Source: Porites lobata
Lineage: Eukaryota; Cnidaria; Anthozoa; Scleractinia; Poritidae
Direction: 5' to 3'
Length of the DNA stretch: 64,000 bases
Assembly (NCBI GenBank): GCA_942486035.1
Contig: CALNXK010000071.1
Location: 245,001 to 309,000 of the forward strand
Position numbers and translations under genes: made by a program. Shown piece after piece: positions 1 through 11,712 of this stretch. Below the pieces are notes generated by a model that was given only the letters and a program-made list of their open reading frames with translations, was not told the origin of the DNA and ran no database searches. Each line of letters begins with the position of its first letter. The stretch's first letter is position 1.

Positions 1-114
1 CGGGGGCCGATAAAGTACACCAATTCTAAGAACAGTAGCGGGTGTTCTTAGCAAGACTTCCATGTATTCAAAAGATAAGAAGCTGGTTACATCTTGTTTC
101 TCGATCTTGTAGCA

Positions 115-120
115 TTTATT
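115..120 (-). promoter_or_regulatory. Candidate polyadenylation signal of the SWIM-YqaJ gene
   Basis: On the minus strand this reads AATAAA, about 210 nt past the stop codon at 329-331, a normal 3'UTR distance. No other AATAAA lies closer. Inferred from position only. Confidence 0.4.
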
Positions 121-328
121 GTACAGTAGACCAACACCACCACCACATTCACACATTCCTTGGCAAAGCTCGGTTCAGTAATGTCAGTTGTAACAGTTAA
201 CCATGGAAACTTGTTTACAATTTGTTTGATTCCAGAAAATAATTACATATTTACACCTCTTCCACTACGGAGATGGAAATTTTGGGTGCACGTTCGACAT
301 TATTTTTAACAGTGCTTCAAAAGGCAGG

Positions 329-2299
329 TTAAGCCCCTGCTTTTTTTAACAGTTCAGGGAGGAGGTATTCAAAGTAAAACGTGTCTAATTTCATCTTCAT
401 CGTTGCACAAAATTCTGCATCAAACCTCACTCTTTCTAAATGAAAGTCAGATTTACAATAAACATAAAAATCTACCCATTCACAACCTGTCAACAACATC
501 TGTCCCATTATCTGGTAGTAATAGCTATGTGTTTTTTTAAGTTTATAAATTCCATTTACACATCTCAGATATGGCAGCTGAGAAATTGAATCCTTAATAG
601 GGCACTTGATTTCCAACAGCCCCCAGGGACTGTTTTCAGAGGGATCATAGACCCTTCGATCTGGAGAGGCAGCCAGGTGTGGGCAAGATGGGTTGATAAC
701 AATCCCGGCAGGGAAAACATTGCAATCTCCACTGTCAGCATATGCAGAAGCTGCCTCTTCTTCTGTATTTATGCCATGCTTCATTGCCGAAGTTTGCACA
801 GTCTTCTTCAGTTGTCTGACTGCCAATGATTCAAAGTCAGCTCTTCGTATACACACATCTTTAAATTTACTGGAAGATAATCTCTGTGCCCTAAAGTCAT
901 GCCACTTCTGTGTGTCAGATTGCTCCCTTGTCTCTTCCTCATATAAACAAGATTGTTCTAGTGATACACTGAGTCCTTCAATAAAGTTTATTTCTGCCAA
1001 TTTGGGAACAAATAAATAATGGTTTTCAAGTGATGGCACATCAAAAGCTGGTGGATTTTCTGGCCCGTCAATGTTCATGTGAATTTTGGGGTCATTTGTT
1101 GTGTTTTGGCGCTGCTGGTATGAGATAACTGAGCCACAAGCTACCTTTCCGAGATTACTGTCCACAAAGTCATATCTGTTCGTTTCGGGAACAATGCTAT
1201 TTATTTGCATGTCTTTACATACTTTGAATATGTCCTTCATGGAATCTATAATTTTAGGTTCCCCAAATTGTTCTGGAATTGGGTTGTACAGGGTGGACCG
1301 TACACCATCTATCCTGCGTACTTTCTTTCTTGAAGGAGCATCACTGTTTGGAGGTTTTACCTGTTGCACTAGCACCTCTTGTACCTCACGGGGATTAATT
1401 CCTGCTGTCCTTTGTGGAACATGCCATGTCTGTGGAAGACTTGTTTTAGACATGACGGGAGGTACACTTCTTAAACCAAGTTTTCTGTAGTGTTCAAGGA
1501 GGTATACCAGGCCTATTGCATGATTGCAGAGACCTGCTCCTGCCTCACAGTTGCATGAGGTACTGGTTATTTTAACTTCTGCATCCCTTGATATTCTCAC
1601 CTAAAGAAACAATTGATATGTATTTATATCTGATTTGCAATTTGTGCGAAACGTTCTTAATTTTATTTTTTACTCAATCCCATTTTTTTAAATAGTGCCC
1701 AGCAAATCAATAAACAGCAACAAACTAACTGTAAAAAAAAGAGCAAACAAACAAACAAACAAACAGAAACCAGAAAGTACACTTAAGATATTTTTCCTAG
1801 ATTGGTCTGAGCTCAGACGAAGCAATAAGGCAGTAACAATACCTGTAACCTCCATGGCTCCTCATTTTTCCGCTGGGATTTATAACTTTTAGCCCTTACG
1901 AGGACTTCTGTGTCTTGAGTTTTTACTGAAAGTAAAGGGCGAATATGAAAGTTTAATACACTATACACTATAGATTATATCACAGGGATTTCAATCATCG
2001 AATCAAGGCATAATCGAAGGAGAAACACAATATATGATGCCCAAAACAGCATAAATAATGGGAATCACACCACTGTTCGCGTACAATTTCTCAGCCAGAG
2101 CAAAACCAAATCAACGGGACTGAAACTTACCTTCGACATCAAAGATATAACCCTCGCAGAAATTACTATAACCACGAGTTATTACTTTTTTGGGGACTTT
2201 ACCGTCCTTCTCAAGCCATTTCTCGATGAAAGATGAGTCAAAATACGGAATACCTTTGAGAGATTTCGACCACGCAGCAGACAACAATCCTTCCGCCAT
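329..2299 (-). CDS. SWIM zinc finger plus YqaJ-type nuclease protein, 3 exons, 501 aa
   Basis: Three exons (2131-2299, 1843-1907, 329-1600) join with matching phases (1, then 0), consensus donors and AG acceptors, giving 501 residues. Residues 94-105 form a SWIM finger (C-N-C, six residues, C-N-H), usually a DNA- or protein-binding module. Residues about 311-473 match the YqaJ/lambda-exonuclease fold of PD-(D/E)XK nucleases: WHDFRAQRLSSSKF, a conserved Glu in GINTEEEA, Asp392 in AASPDRRV, and Glu408-x-Lys410 in LLEIKCP, so the catalytic D...ExK set is present. The N-terminal part (AWSKSLKGIPYFDSS, KVITRGYSNFCEGYIFDVE) resembles the leader of cnidarian multi-copy SWIM proteins. Known: YqaJ domains digest DNA in phage and transposon recombination systems. 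Inferred: a nuclear nuclease derived from, or carried by, a mobile element. Unlike most element genes here the frame is unbroken. The first exon of the long frame begins at GTG, so it is not the true start; the ATG at 2299 is. Confidence 0.85.
1843..1907 (-). CDS. Exon 2 of the SWIM-YqaJ gene
   Basis: A 65-nt exon too short for ORF scans. The acceptor is ...AAGACACAG and the donor is CAG|GTATTG. It encodes VLVRAKSYKSQRKNEEPWRL and joins exon 1 (phase 1) to exon 3 (phase 0). The downstream reading (residue 79 onward, VRISRDAEVKITSTSC) is then continuous with the SWIM finger. Basic and Trp-containing sequence just before a SWIM finger is usual in this family. Confidence 0.8.
2131..2299 (-). CDS. 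Exon 1 of the SWIM-YqaJ gene, start codon
   Basis: The ATG at 2299-2297 sits in AACATGGCGG, a good initiation context (A at -3, G at +4). The frame encodes MAEGLLSAAWSKSLKGIPY and continues to GATGTCGAAG|GTAAGT, a strong donor. The exon is 169 nt and ends in phase 1, which fits exon 2. A longer reading through the donor stops soon afterwards. Confidence 0.8.
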
Positions 2300-2363
2300 G
2301 TTGACTTGTTAGCGGGTGCCCGTCCAGCCTCGCTTTGGTGCGGCACGCAATCCAAGATGGCGG
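2293..2363. promoter_or_regulatory. Putative TATA-less promoter with two opposed ATGGCGGAA words
   Basis: The start codon of the SWIM-YqaJ gene lies in ATGGCGGAA (minus strand, 2299). The same word occurs on the plus strand as AAGATGGCGGAAAG at 2354-2366, 55 bp away. AAGATGGCGGC is the consensus of the zinc-finger factor YY1, which often marks TATA-less starts. The arrangement could be a promoter, possibly bidirectional. The plus-strand ATG opens only 8 codons before a stop, so no divergent gene is claimed. Confidence 0.35.
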
Positions 2364-2432
2364 AAAGTGATATCGGAGTATAGTGTTAGATGAATGAACC
2401 ATAGGGTTGCAATTAATGCAAAGGTCGATCAT

Positions 2433-3636
2433 TCTGCATCGAGAAAAATCGATTGAATACGAAACAATTTAAGTTTGTGATAATCAGCACTGTGACCTAG
2501 GCTAGATTTGAACAAGATCACGAGCTATTGTATTTAATATAAAGGGGCGTTTAGTTCAGTCTTTAGCCACCGACGGATTAATTCACGGCTGAGAAAAATA
2601 GCGAATCTTCAACTCATATAACGGTATAAAAAAATTGTGAGAGTAATCAGATCTTTAAACTCTTCGAGGTCGAAAAAAGCAAACAACTAATTCCTTAAGT
2701 CGAAGAAAAACAACAAGAAACCAAACGAAAAAATCTTGAAATATAACACTTAAATCTTGTTGAAATTTGCGTTTTCGTGTCGACTATAATTTTAAAATAC
2801 GATTATCATCTATTTACAGCCTCAGAAAGGCCCGTGGATCCATCGGAATAGGTTTAATGGGTTAATTCTTTTTTATTATGAACTGTTGCATATAATTGGC
2901 CGTCTGTTCTACTGAGAAAACTTCTCGTTTTCATGCAATGCAACACAGTTTTATGGAAGCCTAGTAAAGTCTTTCGGCGAGTCTAGTTCAGTAAATTATA
3001 AAATCGTGCCTTCGCTGAATAAGTCGCTAGCTGTTCCAGGTCCCGTGAAACCTCCAAAGAAGCCGTTATAAAAACAAAGAGTATAACTGTCGTCGGTTCA
3101 GGTGTTATTTTAATTCCCATCTTTTCTTGCTCTCCCTTTTCTTTTCCAGTTTCCCTTTTCTTGCGTGATTGTCCGAGCTCGTCTTGATTTTTAGTTAACT
3201 ATGTTTTGAAACTTAGCTTTTGAATTTCTTACTCAGTATACATTTTATTATTATTATTATTTTTTAGTTAGTTTTGTTGTTGTTGGCTACTAACCCTGAA
3301 AGACCTATTTGGGTCCAGAATATCGGATATATGTATGTAAAGTATTTTAAGTTTGTTTAACCAAGGTGAAATTTTGGATAAAGAAAATAAATCAAGAATA
3401 ATAATGAAATAAAAGCATAAACGGTAGAATTAACGTAGATACCATGAAATTGAAATCTTTGACAAACTCGTACGTAGATGTTAAAGATAAGCGTAAGATA
3501 CAAGGATGGAGTGTGACTAATATATATTGTGCTCCTAAAATGGATGAAGAGGAAAATTTGTAATGTAATCTGGTAAGAAATTAAAACATCTTTTGCCTGG
3601 ATGTTTGAAAACGTTCTTTTGCCCATCAAGTTTGAT
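2433..3636. other. No gene seen; AT-rich sequence with a TTA microsatellite
   Basis: I see no splice-consistent exon or element end here. A short (TTA)n run lies at 3246-3262. Confidence 0.4.
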
Positions 3637-3795
3637 TGCTTTGTTGGGTGGGTGGTAGGAGCTGGGGTACTTACCCGGGGGAGGGGTGTACGCCGGCCAG
3701 GGAATTCATGGTGAGGGTGTGCCGCCGGTTCTCTAAATCCTGACCCTATTTCAGACCAAAAAATGAAATTTTTCACACCCGTTTTCAGACCTGGC
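3637..3795. repeat. GC-rich dispersed repeat fragment
   Basis: A block with CCCGGGGGAGGGGTG and gaccctatttcagacc stands out from the AT-rich surroundings. The same vocabulary (CCCCCCCCTGGGAC; gaccccattatagtc) recurs near 24,500-24,640. The 139-residue frame on the minus strand through it looks like repeat sequence read by chance. Confidence 0.45.
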
Positions 3796-3884
3796 CTTTA
3801 GGAAACTATGTCATCATAGATTAGAACGCCAACAAAAAAGATTTCTTAAACTTTGCGTCGAATTCGCATATTTCTCTTTCTTCC

Positions 3885-4195
3885 TTATTCACACTGAAAA
3901 TTGAAAAGATCTGTTTCAGCCCCAAAGTGTCAATTCAGCCCTGCCTGCCGAAGTCTGATTCAGCCCTTCCTGGAACCATTTGAGCACAATTTAGGCCCAA
4001 AAAGCTCTATCAAAAGGCTATTCCAGCCCACGGTAGGGCCCATTTCATCCTTGGGATCAAATCAGCCCTAGCTAATTTGACTGTATTGACCCTGATTTAA
4101 GGGAGCCAAATTAGACTCAAAAATAGGACTGTATTTTACTCACCGAAACGGCACTATTTTTAGGGCTAAAACAGATCTTTCTGATTTAGAGTGTA
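3885..4195. repeat. Alternating GGGCC/GGCCC word repeat, copy 1
   Basis: The left end, CACTGAAAATTGAAAAGATC, is followed by roughly ten degenerate words of the type TTCAGCCC, AGCCCAC, GGGCCCA and TAGGGC spaced about 20-30 nt apart, and it ends in the reverse complement of its start (AAAACAGATCTTTC). It matches in style and at its end the segments at 17,935-18,310 and 22,150-22,400. Confidence 0.5.
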
Positions 4196-4218
4196 TCATA
4201 TTCATTTATGTCTTCTTA

Positions 4219-4444
4219 TCTACAGGAACACAAGCGTGTTTGGTATGAAGTGAGCTTACTTCGATCAATTTACCCACACACTCACTCGGCTGCTTGGATG
4301 GTCTGCATAACTTTGCCGCCGTCAAAGGCAGCTATTGACCCTCAGGATTTTCCTCTCTGGGCGGAATTGAAATACCGATGGCCTGAGGATAAGAGAAGAA
4401 TCTTAAATCGCTCGAACGACAGAGCTATAATTCAACCTTTGTAG
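4219..4444 (+). CDS. Candidate terminal exon, unknown product
   Basis: A pyrimidine-rich acceptor (TCTTCTTATCTACAG) precedes an open frame of about 74 codons that ends in TAG, with balanced amino-acid composition (Trp, Cys and charged residues: EHKRVWYEVSLLRSIYPHT). I do not recognise the protein and cannot find a partner exon. It may be a remnant exon or chance. Confidence 0.25.
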
Positions 4445-4785
4445 ATAGAAGGTTTTTTCCCTTGCTATTACTTCAAAATCTGGCAAATTTTTGAATTTTC
4501 TCTGTTGATTTGGGATAGTCGAACCAAACTTAGTTCTGTTACCAAGAAAAAGAAAACAAACAAAAGAAACAAACAACAACTCACAAAGACCTTTTTCCCT
4601 TGGCTTTTTCCACGCCTCGTGCTGGCTATTTGCGCTTACAATAGCTTGCGAGGTTTGCTACTCAGTGCAAAGGCTAGAGTTGAGTTACGCTTGCGATTGT
4701 TTTGTACTTTGAAACCTTCCAATCAAAGCGCGCGCTCTATACATTGGGCTATATACATTGTTCTATATCCTGGCAATGCGAGTTT

Positions 4786-4796
4786 TATTGTTGTTG

Positions 4797-4846
<50 letters not shown>

Positions 4847-4848
4847 AT
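4786..4848 (+). repeat. (TTG)n-(TTA)n microsatellite
   Basis: Five TTG units run straight into about fifteen TTA units. The isoleucine-rich frame through it is an artefact. Confidence 0.95.
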
Positions 4849-4896
4849 TATTATCACAAGTGATACCGGCAAACGTAAATTATAATTATTTTACAC

Positions 4897-5268
4897 TATG
4901 TATACTCTGCGAACAGAGGCTGCATTTTCACTGTGTGAGCTGGCGTGCGAAAAGTAGATTCTGCCGACAACCGTTCAAATCCATACAGAAATCTGGACGA
5001 ATAAATTAGAAGACGGGTTTTTCCTGTTCTTGACCGGTTTAGAGCATTGCGTGAGTCTTGGGTAGCAGATCAGAGTTGTCGCAACTTTTTTATTCCCGCG
5101 AAACTCGCGCCATTTGACGACAGACCTGGTGACTAATTTTGCTTGCGAATCGCGTGACGAATTTCGCGCATGCACGATAGAAAATTGAACGGTTGTTGGC
5201 AGAGGCTACTTTTCGCACGACAGCTCACACAGCGAAAATGTAGCCTCTACTTGCAGGGTACACTATAT
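4897..5268. mobile_element. MITE with about 80-bp terminal inverted repeats
   Basis: The left arm (4897-4978) and the reverse complement of 5187-5268 match over about 80 bp: the words AGAGGCTGCATTTTC, GTGTGAGCTG, CGTGCGAAAAGTAG and CAACCGTTCAA recur in order. The interior of about 200 bp has no frame of note. Non-autonomous DNA transposon; the superfamily is unclear because I cannot fix the target duplication. Confidence 0.75.
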
Positions 5269-5464
5269 GAACCTTCGAGTTTAAACCTTAAAATAATTTG
5301 ATCATAAAAGGGTTAGCTTTTTCTTCTTTCTTCGGTGCCCCATATAGTCACGGTTCGAGGTTGACCGCTATAGTGAGAAGTGATTCCATTTGCTTTTATT
5401 GAAATGGATGGATGAAAATTGACCGCTCTTTTTGATATAAAAATCAGGTCCAGTGACATACAAA

Positions 5465-6770
5465 TCATGTCAGTCTGAAAGGATTGGTTGACCCACGCTT
5501 CAAAAAGGCTGGTATTAATGACTTCAATAACCGTCGACCTGTGAGCAATTTGCAGTATGTGTCGAAATTGTTAAGAGCTTGCTGTGTTTGATCAGATGCA
5601 TGTTCACTTTTCCAATCATGACCTTTATCTAATGCTACAGTCTGCTTACAGGCAGGGCCACTGAGAACGGATCGAGATAGCACTTCTTAAGAAACAATGG
5701 CCATGAATTGCCAACATGTGGTGCTATTGGTTCTACTCGATCTCACGTGCTGTTTTTGATACGTTTGAACACATTTCTATCACGTCTCAGTAAAAGCTTT
5801 GGAATAAGAGGAACAGCGCTGGAGTGGTCTGCATCCTATTTATAAAATCGGCTTCAGCGAGTTTCACTTAATGGAAACTGTTCGAATTCCAACGCTTTCC
5901 TGTTAAAGCAAGGTGTTTCACAAGGCGCCTGTTTAGGGCCGTTACTATTCACCTTGTATGTCAGCAAACTGCCTAGTGTGGTCAAAACGAGACTTTCCTG
6001 GTGTATATTCTTAACCTTTAAGCCTGACTATGTCTTGAGTTACTAACGAAGCTATTTCCTTTATGGAGCTCTGCGTTCGTGAGATCAGAGCGTGGATGTT
6101 GTGTGATAAACTGAAGATTAATGACGATAAAACAGACGATAAAACAGGCGATAGGAATTGGCACAAGGTTCACGAGTTGACTGTCTTACAGTTGGGGATG
6201 CTTGTGTACCCTTTGTTTGCGCCGGTAAAAATTTAGGAACTTGGATTACTACTAATCTTAGCCGTAGAAGTTCACATACATAGTACATGTAAAGCCGCGT
6301 ATTACCATCTCACAAATGACTGGCGTATAAGAAAATTTTTAAGTACCAAAGCAACACAGTTGGTTCATGCACTGATAATAGGACGTATCGATTATTGTGA
6401 TAGTATTCTGTATGGTCTTCCGTCGGTAAATAACAAAACTTCAACGCCTTCAGAACTCTTGCTCCAAGTTATATTTTTGAACTTACTATACCTAATATCA
6501 AGGAAAGTGGAGGGTACAACTTGAGCTGGTCAAAGAGAGGACTCCTCCTACAAGCTCCAAGAACTGTTGGTGACCGTGCCTTCTTGGCTGTGGCACCAAA
6601 ACTGTGGAACAGCTTGCCGTCAATATTCGTAATGAGGAAAATTTTGGTACTTTTAAATGTTGCTTAAGACACATTTTTAAACTAGTTTTTAGCAATTTCT
6701 TTAAAACTAGCTTTTTATTAGGTCTAATAGATATGTTGTAAATTCAGTTAATCATGTAGTTTTACCTTTT
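5465..6770 (+). pseudogene. Decayed non-LTR retrotransposon reverse transcriptase (CR1/L2-like)
   Basis: Read across frames, the plus strand shows ordered RT landmarks: NRRPVSNL (5530s), an FGIRGTALEWSASYL-like segment (5800s), LKQGVSQGACLGPLLFTLY (5905-5965), WMLCDKLKINDDKT (6090s), LVHALIIGRIDYCDSILYGL (6360-6420) and GDRAFLAVAPKLWNSLP (6570-6625). Several stops and frameshifts separate them and the YADD segment is not recognisable. It lacks the 5' part with the endonuclease. The order and the C-terminal motif are those of CR1/L2-type LINEs common in cnidarians. Dead copy. Confidence 0.8.
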
Positions 6771-7424
6771 TATAGTTTTTTTGTTAGTTAATAGGCTTTT
6801 AAATGTCATGAGCATTTGATCATATGAACATATTAATTGCGCAATGTAAGTAATAATTTTATTGGTATTATATTGGCTTGGAAATGAGGTTTCCGATGGT
6901 ATATTTGCCTTGAAACGAGGCTGCATGGGCAATACAGAGTAAACTGGCTCAAAGACGGACACCTTTAGGTACTATACGTCCCTCTCAGAGAAATGCCCGT
7001 CTTATATAAGATAGAAAGGCAGCCAAAGGAGTAAAGAAAGGCAGGGACCAATTGAAGGTCACTGACATAACGAGCCGCACCGTCTTAGCAACCAAAAAAT
7101 TTTTGGTTATCTAGACTAAAAGTCCCCTATCTCAGCTGGATACTCAGAAGCTTGTAACATTATTATTCCATTTATCTATCATCATATTTCGCATCTAATA
7201 CGATAGAGGCGTCAATTTTCGCGCCATCATGTCATCATTCTAGGGCGAGAAATTTAATTAAAGCGCGGCATTCAACAAATGTACGGCTCAGGTTTCGGCT
7301 AAAATTATTCAGTGCCGTCAAAGAAAAAAACATATTATTAAGGTCTGCGCATAAAGTCGATCACATTGCTAACACAGACAAAAACGCTTAAATATCTCCT
7401 ACAAAATGAACGGCTGAGTTTGTT
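6771..7424. other. No gene seen
   Basis: AT-rich; short frames only, without splice support. Confidence 0.35.
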
Positions 7425-7805
7425 TTTTCTAGGGGTCAAACTGCTACTATATATCCCAGAAGCGCTCAGGTATAATAATATGCCAGGACTTCTACCTGGA
7501 TGAACCAGAGAGGATATAGAACAACTGCCTAATTTTTTTTTTACGGCTACGGGTCGAAATGCTAAACGTGTTATATATCCTAGAAGCGCTCAGGCATAAT
7601 GATATCATGCCAGGACTTCTACCTGGATGAACCAGAAAGGATATAGAACAGCTACCTAATTGTTTTTTACGGCTACGGGTTGAAATGCTAAACGTGTTAT
7701 ATATCCTAGAAACGCTCAGGTATAATAATATGCCAGGACTTTTAGTCTTCTAGTTGTAAACGTGTTATTCTTAGAAGCGCTTAGGCTTAATAATATGCCA
7801 GGTTT
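7425..7805. repeat. Tandem repeat, unit about 125 bp, 3.5 copies
   Basis: The word AGAAGCGCTCAGG recurs at about 7459, 7583, 7709 (as AGAAACGCTCAGG) and 7773, each followed by TATAATAATATGCCAGG. The first spacings are 124 and 126 bp; the last copy is shortened to 64 bp. Each full unit also has CTACCTGGATGAACCAGA and ACGGCTACGGGT. Confidence 0.85.
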
Positions 7806-9356
7806 CCAGCGACTGATTTTAGCTGATTTTGCGGTGCGCAAGAATGGATAATTTACCCGACTTGTAAACAGATATTTCCTTCAGCCGATTGTGTCTCATG
7901 TAGGAGAATGTCATGTCTGCGTTGTTTTGTTTCTACTGAAGTTTTATCAAAGAAAGCTTAAGCGAAAATAGGGAGATCGCAATTTATACTCTTACGAACT
8001 ATAAATTAGGGCTGACCTGGAAGACGCTTTGAATTGTGCCGCCATCCTTCAAAATATAATATGGCAGCGTTTAGGGAGACAATTTCCTCTTCCATCCAGA
8101 TTTACTTGGTATATGTGTTTGCGAGAATCTTCAGACAAGGAATTGGGGATACACTGATTCGAATAGCTTGGCGATACTAAGTGCTTAAGTCTACTTACCG
8201 ATTACAACATGTTTTGGAAGTATTGAGAGGCGCGCCAAACGAGGTTGTCACAGCGTTCTCGAGCGAACACGGCGCGACCTGGATTGATAAAATTACCATT
8301 ACATGCAGCTATCATGCCAGTGATTTCTCCTTTCGTCGCATAGTGAATAGTTTGTGAGCACATCCTCGACTCTCGAAACATTTGTCTTGCGCCGCTATAG
8401 AAGTTGCTTCTCCCGCGAACCATAGGTAGATTTCCCGCTTAACATAGTGTTTGATAATTTATGCAAAAGTTTACCTCGTGAAAGTCAGCAGTGCATTAAT
8501 CGACTCAAAAATAAACAGACTTCCTACAGGGTTTTGAACACGGTTTTAATTAAAGTACTTTACGAGCGCTGCGGTAGTTGACCGCAAAAGTGTTACGGTG
8601 ATGGATACTCAACTGAATGATTACGTCACTTCATAGCAACCAGACGGTACGAATTTTTTAACTTCCGGAGCGCTGAGGCTCGTAGTGGTGTAGCGTTAAG
8701 ACTAGACCATCCAGATGCGGCCACCTAACTGTTTATTTTGAAGTAAACTAGAAAAAAAGGCGAATAAAGGCTATCCGAAGACGAAATAGCTCTATTTCTG
8801 ACTAAAACAGCACGGAAGTAACCCAAGAGTACGCAAAGAACACATTGCTCGCGATTGACGTTATCCACGTTTTGAGGAGTACCAGTCCTTAAAAAAACTC
8901 TTTTTATATCATGCCAAAAAATAGGAAAAGTTTAGAATAAAATCAACGCGGAAATATTTTAAATGAATAATAAACAATTATTGAATTGATTTTCAACCTT
9001 CCCTAAATGAAAATGTCCGTTGTGAAAAACTTTACCAAACTTGCTTGCTTTTCCTTTTATAATATTTTTTTATGCAAATTTTCTACCACAGCTGTATAAT
9101 TTTATCTTTTGTTTCTTTAATTGGTACTTTTCTACATTTGTTCAACGGTTTATTACTTCTGAAGATGTATTTTGGAACATTTATACGAAACGTCACGTCA
9201 GTGAAAGTCTTCTTTTTCCAGAAATGGGTTTATATTTCCTTATGCTTAGCTAAGATGGCCAAAAAACAAATAGTTGTCCTATTTGACCCCGTTTTTTGTC
9301 TTGTTCCCCCACTGAGGAGCCTGGTCCAAGGCTAAAAGACAAAATTATTTGCGAAA
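7806..9356. other. No gene seen
   Basis: A 73-codon minus-strand frame at 8202-8423 (MVRGRSNFYSGARQMF...) has mixed composition but no recognisable domain and no clear splice partner. Nothing else stands out. Confidence 0.3.
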
Positions 9357-9382
9357 TAATAATGATGATGATGATGATGATG
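9356..9382 (+). repeat. (ATG)n microsatellite
   Basis: Seven consecutive ATG units after two AAT units. Confidence 0.9.
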
Positions 9383-11712
9383 GAGGTTGATGTCATTTTT
9401 GTTGATACTTTTATATGGCACATATTTAACTCATTAAAACTAACAGTGCAGCATGCGTACTAACGAAGAAAAAATGTTAGGTGCTCTGCATGATACAAGC
9501 CTTCAGTCTCAACAGGCTTGTTTTTAGCGCTCTGCTTAACCCTTTGACGACTGCATTCAATTAGTCGTGTTTGTTCCGTATGGAACGATGCACATTTTGC
9601 TTCCTGGACCCTGATTTAGCGTTCATTTTAAGCTAATAAGTTGGTAAGCAACAAGGTCAGCAAGGTAACCGACACCTCGCTTTGCCATATTCGGACCAAT
9701 CCTAACACAGTTACTATCACAAAAAAGTAACATTTTAGGGAAAAATCCACTTCTAATTTCGCTGTTTACCTACTACTCTTTGAAGAGTAAATGTTTCCCT
9801 TTCCTAAAAAGTTAGCCCGCCACAAGAGAGAATGATCTTGTCAGCCACAATTTCACGCAAAAGAAAGGCGATAAAGTTTGCAACAAGAAGAAAAGCCAAG
9901 TAAAAAGAAGAGAGCGAAGGAGAAAGATCGAAATAAATTCACAGCACTGATCAGGTGGTGCAACGTAACGCTCACTGAAACAATGAAGCTAGCAAAGCTG
10001 GGGGAATTCGTCATAGAATTGGTTTGTGATATACCCGGGAAAAATAAAATTGAACTAATGAATAAATTGTTCATTTCGCTACCCTGTTTAAGAGTAAGGG
10101 ATATTATTTTATGATCCTTAATTCTTTTCGTTTTGGCTTTTTCGACTAACATCATGGATCAGATTTTTTTTGGACAAAAAAAAATGGTTGTTTCCACAAA
10201 TGTTGACCTCTCATTGCCAACGTTCGTACTAGTTTCAAAAGGCATCCGGTCTAAACAAGACATTCTGTTCGCAAGAGGCTTAATTGTAAATACTCTTGCA
10301 GTTTTAAAAGGAATAACACAGAAACTGCGGTTACAAACATCAGACAGTGACCCTGAAAACCTATGCCCTGTTCAGCGGCACGAGGAGCCGCAAGCAGTAA
10401 AATTTCTGTCCCGTAATTTAATCAGTTAAATCATCAAAGTTGACAGGTCTTTCTGATGATCAAAGCGACCGTTCGGTTTACCATTTACACCTTCAGTGCG
10501 AAGACTGTCACGGGAACATTAACACCTTCAGGATAATAGCTTACCATAACAGTGGTAGGTCGCGCGCATCTGGTCGGTTTCGAAGAACGTGATCGTGACT
10601 GTTGTTTTCATTCAGTGACTGTGCGCGTTGATATGCCAACGTTTAAAACAGACTGCAACATTAAATTTTTGTTATAAAAGCAAAGAAGCTGCTGAGTAGA
10701 AACTAAACCGTCCCAGACTTATTCCGTTTCATTCGTGTACTTTCATTTTGATGGGGTCTGTATGATGAATTTACTTCTGCCTTCTAATCAGGCACGTAAA
10801 CAACATAGAGATAAAACATTTCATTTTGCTTTTGTGGAGTAAATTCATCTTAAAAAAGTTAAACTAGTGGACCACTTTCTCCGCGTACTTGTAAAAATAG
10901 GCATTTAATATGTCGCGCTACAGTGCGAAAATCTTCTTGTCGTGGATTAGATTTCAGTATACATATTCTTCATTTCGCGCCAGAATAAATTAGTTTGCGC
11001 GCAAAGGGCTTCTAAAAAAAGATCACAAGGTTTGTCCCACGTCGAGTCCTCCTTCTGGAGATACGCCGGCATGGTAGCTGGAATACATTGCCGAGGCGAA
11101 GATCTGGCATTTTTTCCTCCTCGTCTTTTTTTCTCCGCGACGTTTGTTTATATTTGTAGTGAGAATGCCGCGCATATCGGTGGATTTTACTTCAGTCAAG
11201 CGGCTTCAGTTCCTGCGGCTTGCTACTCATCATAAAGAAGAGTGCCGGAATCGCTTTGTTCGCCTTTAACGGATTTGTTGTCGAATGCAAGGTAAAAGAA
11301 CGGACTACTGTAAGGTAAGAATTGAAGTTTAAATTTGTTTCTCGGCGAAAAATAGTGCATACAACTCGTGAAACCCGTGAGTATTACCTCTGTTTTAAAT
11401 ATACCGGATGTCATGCGATGACCCCTCGCTTTTACGATGGATAGGACGGATACAAACAATAATTTCTTTCGCAACGTTTAGTATCATTTACGTAATATGG
11501 AGATCATCTGAGGACGATTTTTCGTTATATATGCTTCATTTCTTGGCTTATTCCGGTTACGTGCGAAGAATTAGATGACAATGTTTGTGTGCTATAATTA
11601 TACTGATAATTTCTTGCACCTTGAAACTCATGAAAGCCAAACTTGTTTAACCCTAGCAAAAAACTGTTTTAATGGAGAAACTCAACCTGATAGTTGCACT
11701 AAAATCTAATAA
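9383..11712. other. No gene seen
   Basis: Plus-strand frames at 9878-10114 and 10133-10429 are open but I recognise no family and see no coherent splice structure. Otherwise unremarkable AT-rich sequence. Confidence 0.3.

Noticed and set aside
693..1490. Plus-strand frames opposite the YqaJ exon
   Set aside because: Antisense shadows of a conserved coding exon.
3357..3776. 139-codon minus-strand frame
   Set aside because: Its only distinctive part is a GC-rich dispersed repeat; no splice support.
4505..4885. 126-codon frame with an isoleucine run
   Set aside because: The run is a (TTA)n microsatellite and the rest has no domain.
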